DNA of 10,367 nucleotides from Thermoplasmatales archaeon. Lineage in GTDB: Archaea; Thermoplasmatota; JASEFT01; JAUWIS01. The stretch spans positions 1-10,367 of the forward strand of contig JASEEW010000060.1 of NCBI GenBank assembly GCA_030019485.1, given 5' to 3'. Below the pieces are notes generated by a model that saw only the letters and a program-made list of their open reading frames with translations, had not been told where the DNA came from and searched no databases. Of this stretch, positions 1-5,619 are shown piece after piece; positions within the stretch are counted from its first letter, which is position 1; each line of letters opens with the position of its first letter. Both the position numbers and the translations under genes were made by a program.

Positions 1-36
1 CCAAACAATTTTAAACCTGAAATGTATTTATGTCTT

Positions 37-41
37 GGTGA
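37..41 (+). promoter_or_regulatory. Shine-Dalgarno site that sets the lplA start
   Basis: GGTGA lies four bases before ATG 46. This is the typical archaeal Shine-Dalgarno core and favours the start at 46 over the in-frame ATG at 22. Confidence 0.6.
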
Positions 42-45
42 AAAT

Positions 46-810
46 ATGGAAGAATGGCGCCTTCTCCTTACAGGTGCAAAGGATGCTTTCGCAAACATGG
101 CAATAGATGAGGCTGTGCTGCGCAGTGTTGTAAATGGGGAATCAAAAAATACTGTAAGGTTTTTCCAATGGGTTCCATCCACTGTTTCAATAGGCTATTT
201 CCAGGGCATCAATCAGGAGGTTGATTTAGGGGTCTGCAAAAACAAGGGGGTTGATGTTGTCAGAAGAATCACGGGCGGCGGAGCAGTTTTCCATGACTAC
301 AACGGTGAAATAACCTATTCTGTTGCTGTGAATGAGTCTCATCCCAAAATACCGAGGAATATAATAGATTCGTATCATGTATTATGCGGTGGTTTGATTA
401 ACGGCTTCAAGCTCCTTGGATTAAATGCTGAGTTCAAACCAATAAACGATATTGTTGTGAACAACAAAAAAATTTCAGGGAGCGCACACACAAGAAGATT
501 TGGTGGTGTACTCCAGCATGGCACAATACTCTATGATGTAAACATAAGCCTTATGTTTTCATTGCTTAAGGTGTCAGATGAGAAAATTAGGGACAAGATG
601 ATAAAAAGTGTTGAGGAGAGGGTTACATCAATAAAAAAAGAAAAAGGGGATGCTGACAAAAAAAATGTTATGGATGCGATGACAAAAGGTTTTGAGTCTG
701 CATTGGACATTAAACTTGTAAAAGGGGAATTGAGCCAGGAAGAAATAAAAACTGCCGAGGAGTTAAAGGTGAATAAGTATGGGACAAAGGAATGGAATTT
801 TAAGCGCTGA
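46..810 (+). CDS. lplA: Lipoate-protein ligase A, catalytic subunit (split type)
   Basis: This protein (254 aa) is the catalytic half of a lipoate (or octanoate) protein ligase, which adenylates the acid with ATP and transfers it to a lysine of an acceptor such as an E2 or GcvH lipoyl domain in the cytoplasm. The visible family motifs are the N-terminal NMAIDEA segment, RRITGGGAVFHD (residues 73-84), NDIVVNNKKISGSA (134-147, with K142 as the likely catalytic lysine) and a following LQHGTIL. The C-terminal accessory domain of single-chain ligases is absent and is supplied by the next gene. I chose ATG 46 because homologues begin close to the WRLL segment and a GGTGA site lies at 37-41. The frame stays open to the left edge and an earlier ATG exists at 22, but it has no good ribosome site. 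The family call is firm. Whether the substrate is lipoate or octanoate is not visible. Confidence 0.93.
   Translation: MEEWRLLLTGAKDAFANMAIDEAVLRSVVNGESKNTVRFFQWVPSTVSIGYFQGINQEVDLGVCKNKGVDVVRRITGGGAVFHDYNGEITYSVAVNESHPKIPRNIIDSYHVLCGGLINGFKLLGLNAEFKPINDIVVNNKKISGSAHTRRFGGVLQHGTILYDVNISLMFSLLKVSDEKIRDKMIKSVEERVTSIKKEKGDADKKNVMDAMTKGFESALDIKLVKGELSQEEIKTAEELKVNKYGTKEWNFKR
768..772 (+). promoter_or_regulatory. lplB: Shine-Dalgarno site of lplB inside lplA
   Basis: GGTGA sits within the last codons of lplA, six bases before ATG 779. It confirms the start of the overlapping gene and suggests translational coupling of the two ligase subunits. Confidence 0.6.
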
Positions 811-1072
811 ATACAAGGTAGAAGGCGGGAAACTATTAAAATGCACTTTAAATGTTGATAGCAATATTATTTCATCAATAAAAATCACCGGTGATTTTTT
901 CATGTACCCTGAGGAAAAGATTGAGAGTCTTGAGCAGATGCTGACAGGTGTGAAGATGGATGAGGAAAGCATAAGAGAAAAAATGAATGATTTCTTCAAA
1001 ACTGATGTTCAGGTTGTTGGCGCAGATGCAGAGGATTTTGTCAGGTTGATTATGAGGACGTTCTCGGGTTGA
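779..1072 (+). CDS. lplB: Lipoate-protein ligase accessory subunit LplB
   Basis: This 97-aa protein matches the C-terminal domain of lipoate-protein ligases, encoded here as a separate chain. In split ligases (described from Thermoplasma) this subunit is needed, with LplA, to activate lipoate. The signature features are the VEGGKLLK segment (residues 14-21) and ITGDFFMYPEE (36-46), followed by a helical C-terminal part. The start ATG lies inside the end of lplA, a 32-base overlap in another frame, and GGTGA at 768-772 precedes it by six bases, so the two subunits are probably co-translated. The 3' end overlaps the convergent M23-like gene by 64 bases. A perfect 20-base palindrome lies across the conserved ITGDFF codons. 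Confidence 0.9.
   Translation: MGQRNGILSAEYKVEGGKLLKCTLNVDSNIISSIKITGDFFMYPEEKIESLEQMLTGVKMDEESIREKMNDFFKTDVQVVGADAEDFVRLIMRTFSG
880..899. repeat. Perfect 20-bp palindrome inside lplB
   Basis: AAAAATCACCGGTGATTTTT is an uninterrupted palindrome with 10-base half sites centred on ACCGGT. It covers the codons of the conserved IKITGDFF segment, so coding constraint explains part of it. It could bind a dimeric protein, but nothing else supports that. Confidence 0.5.
978..983 (-). terminator. Possible oligo-U terminator of the M23-like gene
   Basis: Six A residues on the + strand give a U6 run in the minus-strand transcript about 26 bases past the stop of the M23-like gene. Archaeal termination often uses such runs without a hairpin. 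It lies inside lplB, so the support is positional only. Confidence 0.25.
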
Positions 1073-1857
1073 GTTATTTTTGTGCCTTTATCCTGAATAA
1101 TTTTTATTGTTTCAGGTTTTGAAAGATAAAGGTATAATGAAACGCCTTTTATTTTTTTGTCACCAAGCATTAAATCCGTTTTTGTACTTTCAAAAATTTT
1201 GAAATCATTATTAAGTATTCCGCCAAAACCATAATGGGGAATTCCTCCACATATTACGGAAAAGCCTTTGGCTTTTCCTAATATGCTAGGAAAATCTCTT
1301 TGAGATTTTCCGTCACACATGATAGAATTTTTGTATTTTAGCCCGTAAAATTTTCCTGCCTTTGTAAAATGTTTTTCAGACAATGAGGCAGTGATGTAAT
1401 TGTTTGAGATTGATTCAATCCTTACATTCATTTTTATTTTTCCAGGCTGCGTTTCTGTTTTTTTAACATCAATCAACCTGTATCCCCCTCTTGCCCTGAC
1501 AGGGTCATCCTTTTTTCTAAGCTCAAGATGCAAATGATTGTCTGTCCAAGGGTCAAAAAATTTACTTCTGATAAAAGAACCGAGTTGATCACCAACACAT
1601 AGTTTTTCATCTGCTTTAACGCATGGTTTAATATGAAGAATTTTTGCAAATATTTCAGGGTTTTCAGAGCATTCAATCAGGATTACATAATCATGGGAGA
1701 GTTTAATGATTTTCTTCACCCTGCCATCAACAGGAGACAATGATGAGTAGATGTCCACTGCTTTTCCCTGTTTGTGCGCAGGGTAGGGGGAATTGAAAAA
1801 TGAGAACCTGTTTAATGCATGGATACTGATTCCTTTTATGTTTAAAATTTGATGCAT
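1009..1857 (-). CDS. Cytoplasmic M23 (lysostaphin/LytM)-like protein, function unknown
   Basis: The 282-aa product has an M23-like metallopeptidase core in its N-terminal half. H28 and D35 lie in PAHKQGKAVDIY, followed by SPVDGRVKKI (residues 41-50), a conserved-looking H75, and DNHLHLELR with H108, H110 and E112. These resemble the zinc ligands and catalytic residues of M23 enzymes, but the first motif has H-x6-D instead of the usual H-x3-D. There is no signal peptide or membrane segment. Archaea lack peptidoglycan, so the classic cell-wall role is unlikely. The C-terminal half (about 115-282) is not recognised. ATG 1857 is preferred over an in-frame TTG at 1863 because the TATA box centre lies 28.5 bases upstream of it, which fits a leaderless or nearly leaderless mRNA. 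Codons 183-200 coincide with a composite palindrome and may be an in-frame insertion. The family call is moderate and the function is unknown. Confidence 0.72.
   Translation of the reverse strand: MHQILNIKGISIHALNRFSFFNSPYPAHKQGKAVDIYSSLSPVDGRVKKIIKLSHDYVILIECSENPEIFAKILHIKPCVKADEKLCVGDQLGSFIRSKFFDPWTDNHLHLELRKKDDPVRARGGYRLIDVKKTETQPGKIKMNVRIESISNNYITASLSEKHFTKAGKFYGLKYKNSIMCDGKSQRDFPSILGKAKGFSVICGGIPHYGFGGILNNDFKIFESTKTDLMLGDKKIKGVSLYLYLSKPETIKIIQDKGTKITQPENVLIINLTKSSASAPTT
1152..1158 (+). terminator. Possible oligo-T terminator of lplAB
   Basis: A run of seven T residues lies about 80 bases past the lplB stop. Shorter T5 runs occur nearer, at 1077-1081 and near 1098. These lie within the convergent M23-like gene, so the two transcripts would overlap as antisense RNAs. 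The archaeal terminator assignment rests on the T-tract alone. Confidence 0.35.
1256..1313. repeat. Composite palindromic element (nested inverted repeats)
   Basis: Two perfect hairpins stand side by side. The first (1258-1278) has a 9-bp stem and a TTT loop. The second (1289-1311) has a 10-bp stem and a TTT loop. They are joined by a 10-base spacer. All four arms carry GGAAAA or its complement, so other pairings are possible: 1273-1280 with 1287-1294 (8 bp, loop ATATGC), and the outer arms ACGGAAAA (1256-1263) with TTTTCCGT (1306-1313). The core from 1258 to 1311 is 54 bases, exactly codons 183-200 of the M23-like gene, and keeps the frame open. It looks like a palindromic element inserted in frame. 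No second copy was seen in the window. Confidence 0.75.
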
Positions 1858-1880
1858 AATCAAGCATGGTTTGAGAACAA

Positions 1881-1890
1881 TAAATATTTA
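1881..1890. promoter_or_regulatory. Symmetric TATA box shared by two divergent genes
   Basis: TAAATATTTA is its own reverse complement and is the only TATA-like box between the M23-like gene and the radical SAM gene. Its centre is 28.5 bases from ATG 1857 on the minus strand and 29.5 bases from GTG 1915 on the plus strand. Neither start has a clear Shine-Dalgarno site, so both transcripts are probably leaderless or have leaders of one to three bases. The purine-rich GAACAA on the left is closer to a BRE on the + side than the CAGGAC that the minus strand reads. Confidence 0.6.
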
Positions 1891-1914
1891 GTCCTGTAAT
1901 CAGATGAGTGTTTT

Positions 1915-2760
1915 GTGTTTCTAAAAACATATTACCCATACCCAGGTTTTCCGCCTGTTTCAATATCAGGTGATAAATGCAGATTAAAATGCAGGCATTG
2001 TAATAGTATTTATCTGAAAGGCATGACTCCTGTATCTACATCTGAAAAACTGATAAAGGTGTGCAAAAAACTTGATGAAAACAATGCTGTCGGCATTCTT
2101 CTAAGTGGTGGCTACAATAAAGATGGAGGATTGTTAAATCTTGAAAGAATGCTTCCTGCTATTAAAAAAATAAAAAAGGAAACAAAACTCATTATAAACA
2201 TTCATCCCGGGCTTTTGAGTAAAAACATTGCAGATAACCTATTGGTTGATTTTGCATCTCTTGAAATCCCATCTAATTTTGTGATAAAAAATGTTTTCAG
2301 GCTGAATAAAACAATAGATGACTATGTTGAAACATATTACAATCTAAAAAATGCCGGCATAGACGTTATTCCCCATGTCTGTGTTTACTCGGGTGATGAA
2401 CACAAACTTTTGGAAAACATAGAGCCCCCATCTGCTATTGTTGTTATTGTTTTCACACCAACAAAAAACACCCCTATGCAAAATGAGTCAGCACCAGAAG
2501 CAAAAATGATTGGAAAGGTGATCAGAAACATAAAGAAAATGTTTTCCTACTCAGAAATCTCGCTTGGGTGCATGAGACCCAGGGACAGGTGCATAAGGAC
2601 CGAAATTGAAATAGAGGCATTAAAATCAGGTATTTCAAGAATGGAGCTCCCATCAAAAAAAACAATTAAATATGCGAAAGAAAAAGGTTATGAAATAAAG
2701 AGGTTGGGGGCATGCTGCGCGTTACCTGAAAAATATGAATATTTAGCAGAGATTAAATGA
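1915..2760 (+). CDS. Radical SAM protein, candidate LipS1/LipS2-type lipoyl synthase
   Basis: This is a 281-aa radical S-adenosylmethionine enzyme. C22, C26 and C29 form the CxxxCxxC motif that binds the SAM-cleaving [4Fe-4S] cluster, and ILLSGGY (about residues 62-68) fits the SAM-binding region after it. The C-terminal part carries four more cysteines: C219 and C226 in GCMRPRDRC, and C267 and C268 in GACCAL. These could hold an auxiliary cluster or a sulfur donor. The GTG start is the only suitable one after the TATA box. The neighbouring split lipoate ligase recalls the sLpl(AB)-LipS1/LipS2 route, in which two radical SAM proteins insert the sulfurs. The LipS assignment is inference from context and the extra cysteines. 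The RSSY ending of classical LipA is absent. It could instead be another biotin-synthase-like enzyme. Confidence 0.8.
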   Translation: MFLKTYYPYPGFPPVSISGDKCRLKCRHCNSIYLKGMTPVSTSEKLIKVCKKLDENNAVGILLSGGYNKDGGLLNLERMLPAIKKIKKETKLIINIHPGLLSKNIADNLLVDFASLEIPSNFVIKNVFRLNKTIDDYVETYYNLKNAGIDVIPHVCVYSGDEHKLLENIEPPSAIVVIVFTPTKNTPMQNESAPEAKMIGKVIRNIKKMFSYSEISLGCMRPRDRCIRTEIEIEALKSGISRMELPSKKTIKYAKEKGYEIKRLGACCALPEKYEYLAEIK

Positions 2761-2777
2761 ATTTTTATCAAAAAAGA

Positions 2778-2785
2778 TATATTTA
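2778..2785 (+). promoter_or_regulatory. TATA box of the winged-helix gene
   Basis: TATATTTA is centred about 38 bases before ATG 2820. A start about 27 bases downstream of the centre gives a leader of roughly 12 bases, just enough to hold the GGTGA at 2811-2815. Confidence 0.5.
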
Positions 2786-2810
2786 TTACCCCCTAATATA
2801 GTATGGTACT

Positions 2811-2815
2811 GGTGA
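2811..2815 (+). promoter_or_regulatory. Shine-Dalgarno site of the winged-helix gene
   Basis: GGTGA lies four bases before ATG 2820, close to the predicted 5' end of the mRNA, and fixes the start. Confidence 0.6.
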
Positions 2816-2819
2816 TAAG

Positions 2820-3212
2820 ATGATTGAGTTTGAGAAGGATATTGGCACAAACGCAGGTAAGGTATGGATTTCCCTCAGCAATAAATACCCAGCAACGAAA
2901 ATGGAGTTAAAAAAAGAGACGAAATTGGATGACTGGATGCTTCATGCATCTTTGGGCTGGCTTGCAAGGGAAGGGAAGGTAAGGAGAGAAGGCGAGAGAT
3001 ACATGCTTGGTAAAACAAACCTTGTTGAAACTATTGGTACAAATGCAGGTAAGGTATGGAATGCATTGAAGAGCAGTGGGGCATTGAACAAAAGACAACT
3101 AACCTCAAAAACCAATTTGAAGGAGCAAGAGCTTTCTGCTAGTATCGGATGGCTTGCAAGGGAAGGAAAAATAGACTGGGATGAAAAAACAAAAACCTAC
3201 AAACTCAAGTAA
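2820..3212 (+). CDS. Tandem winged-helix protein (DUF2582-like)
   Basis: The 130-aa protein consists of two copies of one winged helix-turn-helix unit, about residues 8-65 and 72-130. Each copy begins with IGTNAGKVW and contains AS(L/I)GWLAREGK(V/I) at the recognition-helix and wing region. The repeats align without gaps at an offset of exactly 64 residues (192 bases). The sequence resembles the small winged-helix family DUF2582. It has no signal, membrane or metal site. Such proteins are assumed to bind nucleic acid, but the target is unknown. It has its own promoter and ribosome site and stands directly upstream of the glycogen operon on the same strand. Regulation of that operon is possible but unproven. 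Confidence 0.8.
   Translation: MIEFEKDIGTNAGKVWISLSNKYPATKMELKKETKLDDWMLHASLGWLAREGKVRREGERYMLGKTNLVETIGTNAGKVWNALKSSGALNKRQLTSKTNLKEQELSASIGWLAREGKIDWDEKTKTYKLK
2841..3166 (+). repeat. Internal direct repeats, period 192 bp
   Basis: Bases 2841-2868 and 3033-3060 match at 26 of 28 positions. Bases 2958-2974 and 3150-3166 share the identical 17-mer TGGCTTGCAAGGGAAGG. Both pairs are exactly 192 bases apart, which marks duplication of a 64-codon unit. Confidence 0.85.
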
Positions 3213-3281
3213 ATAAGATAAAATTCTGTAATGCCTGGGTAGCATCCAAATAAAAGCACCTGACCTTACACAAAAGAAGAA

Positions 3282-3289
3282 TTTATAAA
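3282..3289 (+). promoter_or_regulatory. TATA box of the glycogen operon
   Basis: TTTATAAA, preceded by the purine-rich AGAAGA, stands in the 128-base gap before the first glycogen gene. The expected transcript start near 3312 leaves a leader of about 29 bases that includes the ribosome site at 3331-3337. Confidence 0.6.
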
Positions 3290-3330
3290 CAAATCTCTGC
3301 ATCAGTCCATTTCATCTTATTGAACCATTA

Positions 3331-3337
3331 GGGGGAG
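3331..3337 (+). promoter_or_regulatory. Shine-Dalgarno site of the first glycogen gene
   Basis: GGGGGAG lies three bases before ATG 3341. It is a strong purine-rich ribosome site and supports this start. Confidence 0.5.
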
Positions 3338-3340
3338 AGT

Positions 3341-4462
3341 ATGAGGATTGCAATGATAGGCTGGGAGTTCCCGCCACTCGTAAGTGGGGGTCTTGGTACA
3401 CACTGTTATGAACTCACAAAACATTTATCAGAAAAAGGCGTAATAATAGATTTCTACATGCCCAAAGTCAGATATGAGGTGGCAGATAGCGGCGCAAACA
3501 TTGTTCCGGTGGCTTTCACTCCTATCACCCCCTATGCTTATCCTAAGAGAGAGGATTTTTTTCAAAAGGTAATTTCCTATAATGAGAAATGTGCCTCCTT
3601 GGTTGTTAAGGGTAATTATGACATAATTCATTGTCATGACTGGCTTACTGTCCCTGCTGGTATTAAACTGAAAAAAACACTGCGTAAGCCGTTTGTGTTC
3701 ACTGTTCATTCCACAGAATATGACAGAACCGCAAATCTTTTCCCCTGGGATAGGGTTGTGGATATTGAAAAAGCAGGCATCCTGCATGCGGACAGGATTA
3801 TCACTGTGAGTAAAAGAATGAAGGCTCAGTTGATTGACAGATATGATGCTGATGAAAGAAAAATACATGTGGTTTATAATGGCGTAGACCCAAGAAGGTT
3901 CACAGGGGTGAAAATGAAAAAGCCTAAGGAAAGGATTGTCCTGTATTTTGGCAGGCTCACAGTTCAGAAAGGACCTGATTTCTTCCTAAAAGCTGCTAAA
4001 AAAGTGCTGGAGTTTGAGAATAATGTGAGGTTTGTAGTTGCAGGAACAGGTGAGATGCTTACCCAGCTTATTGACCTCACAGTAAAACTGGGGATACAGG
4101 ACAAGGTGTTTTTCACAGGCTATGTGTCGGATGAGGACTTACCAAAACTCTATGTAATTGCTGATGTTTTTGTTCTTCCCAGTGTTTCAGAGCCTTTTGG
4201 AATAGCGCCGCTTGAGGCAATGGCTTCAGGCATTCCTGTAATCATCTCAAAAACAACTGGTGTGAGTGAGATTGTGCGAAACTGTCTGCTTGTGGATTTC
4301 TGGGACACAAATGAGATGGCAAACAAAATAATAGCGGTACTAAGATATGAGGCGTTGGACAGAACGTTACGTGAGAGGGAGAAAATGGAAATAATGGATA
4401 AGAGTTTTTCTTGGGGTAATGCGGCTGAGGAAACAATCAGGATATACAGGGGGTTGTTATGA
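3341..4462 (+). CDS. Glycogen-synthase-like glycosyltransferase (GT4/GT5)
   Basis: This 373-aa GT-B-fold glycosyltransferase probably extends an alpha-1,4-glucan from a nucleotide-sugar donor in the cytoplasm. The N-terminal domain begins with GWEFPPLVSGGLGTH (residues 7-21), the glycine-rich loop of starch and glycogen synthases, and contains HCHDWLT (97-103). The C-terminal Rossmann domain has FGRLTVQKG (203-211), whose R205 and K210 fit donor-phosphate contacts, and the E-x7-E motif EPFGIAPLE (E284 to E292). It is shorter than bacterial GlgA (about 480 aa) and near the size of GT4 enzymes. It opens a compact operon and overlaps the next gene by ATGA, which suggests coupled translation. The context of amylase, debranching enzyme and sugar kinase supports glycogen synthesis. 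The donor (UDP- or ADP-glucose) cannot be told. Confidence 0.85.
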   Translation: MRIAMIGWEFPPLVSGGLGTHCYELTKHLSEKGVIIDFYMPKVRYEVADSGANIVPVAFTPITPYAYPKREDFFQKVISYNEKCASLVVKGNYDIIHCHDWLTVPAGIKLKKTLRKPFVFTVHSTEYDRTANLFPWDRVVDIEKAGILHADRIITVSKRMKAQLIDRYDADERKIHVVYNGVDPRRFTGVKMKKPKERIVLYFGRLTVQKGPDFFLKAAKKVLEFENNVRFVVAGTGEMLTQLIDLTVKLGIQDKVFFTGYVSDEDLPKLYVIADVFVLPSVSEPFGIAPLEAMASGIPVIISKTTGVSEIVRNCLLVDFWDTNEMANKIIAVLRYEALDRTLREREKMEIMDKSFSWGNAAEETIRIYRGLL

Positions 4463-5619
4463 AACTATGCTTCTACTTTCAGGTGCATCAGCCAATGAGG
4501 CTGAATAAACTCTCGATATTAGATTTCTGCAAAAACGGTGATTTGAAGCAAATGTATTTTAATGAGAGAAAAAACAGGGAAATACTTCTAAGGGTTGCTG
4601 AAAAATGCTATCTTCCAACAAACAGGTTAATGCTTGAGTTAATTAGCAAATATGATATAAAGTTTGCCCTTTCCTTGACAGGTGTTTTCATAGAGCAGTG
4701 CCAGGAATATGCACCAGGTGTGCTTGATAGTTTTAATGCACTCGCAGAAACAGGGAACGTGGAGTTTATTGATGAAACATATTATCATTCACTGGCGAGT
4801 CTATATAAAGACAAAAGTGAATTTATAGAGCAGATAAAGAAGCATGCAAAAATAATTAAAAGGTTGTTCAACCAAAAAACAATCACATTTAGAAACACTG
4901 AACTCATATACAGTAATGAGATCGCAGGTATTGCAGAATCCTTAGGCTATAAAACGATTCTTGCAGAAGGCATTAATCTGGGCTGGAGAAGCCCGAATTA
5001 TGTTTACAGGCCTAGAGGATGCAGTAAAATCAAACTTTTACTCAGAAATTACATGTTGAGTGACGATGTCTCATTCAGGTTCTCAGCCCATGCATGGAAT
5101 GGGTATCCGCTGACCGCAGATAAATACGCAAGTTGGCTTTCCCACTGCACTGGTGACGTGATAAATATCTTCATGGATTATGAAACGTTTGGTGAGCATC
5201 AATGGAAGGAAACAGGGATATTTGAGTTTCTCAGGCATCTGCCAGCAGAGATTAAAAAACATAATTTGGAGTTTGCAACACCTGAAGAAATTGAAATGCC
5301 GCCTGCTGGGGAGTATGACGCACCAAATGTTGTATCATGGGCTGATTTGGAGAGGGACACATCAGCATGGCTTGGTAATGATATGCAAAAATCCTGCTTC
5401 AACGAGATGGAAAAACTTGGTGCACTTATAAAACAAAAAAATGACAAAAAACTACTGCACATTTGGCGCCTCCTTCAAACAACAGACCATATATACTATA
5501 TTTCCACAAAAAAAATGGGTGATGAGGAGGTACACAAATACTTTGCAGAGCACCAAAGCCCTTACGAAGCATTTATAAACTATATGAACATTATACAGCA
5601 TTTGAAAGGGTCATTATGA
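4459..5619 (+). CDS. GH57 family alpha-glucanase (alpha-amylase type)
   Basis: This 386-aa enzyme belongs to glycoside hydrolase family 57, retaining enzymes that cleave or transfer alpha-1,4 or alpha-1,6 glucan. The visible conserved regions are HQP (residues 10-12), FRNTEL with E148 as the likely nucleophile, MDYETFGEHQW with D240 as the likely acid/base, and AWLGNDMQ near residue 305. There is no signal peptide, so it acts on internal glycogen. GH57 branching enzymes and amylopullulanases are usually clearly longer, so a small alpha-amylase or glucanotransferase is the better reading. The operon has no other candidate branching enzyme, which keeps that role open. Its ATG overlaps the stop of the previous gene, and its own stop overlaps the next start, both as ATGA. 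Confidence 0.9.
   Translation: MKLCFYFQVHQPMRLNKLSILDFCKNGDLKQMYFNERKNREILLRVAEKCYLPTNRLMLELISKYDIKFALSLTGVFIEQCQEYAPGVLDSFNALAETGNVEFIDETYYHSLASLYKDKSEFIEQIKKHAKIIKRLFNQKTITFRNTELIYSNEIAGIAESLGYKTILAEGINLGWRSPNYVYRPRGCSKIKLLLRNYMLSDDVSFRFSAHAWNGYPLTADKYASWLSHCTGDVINIFMDYETFGEHQWKETGIFEFLRHLPAEIKKHNLEFATPEEIEMPPAGEYDAPNVVSWADLERDTSAWLGNDMQKSCFNEMEKLGALIKQKNDKKLLHIWRLLQTTDHIYYISTKKMGDEEVHKYFAEHQSPYEAFINYMNIIQHLKGSL

Noticed and set aside
22..45. In-frame ATG at 22 as the lplA start, or continuation of the frame into an upstream fusion
   Set aside because: Homologues start near the WRLL segment, and GGTGA precedes ATG 46. The open frame to the left edge is short and may be chance.
1188..1204. 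Inverted repeat TTTCAAAA-A-TTTTGAAA near the composite element
   Set aside because: Low-complexity A+T sequence without the GGAAAA arms of the larger element, so not treated as part of it.
3211..3321. Eight-base inverted repeat AATAAGAT...ATCTTATT flanking the operon promoter
   Set aside because: The arms are short, A+T-rich and about 90 bases apart, so a regulatory role is not supported.
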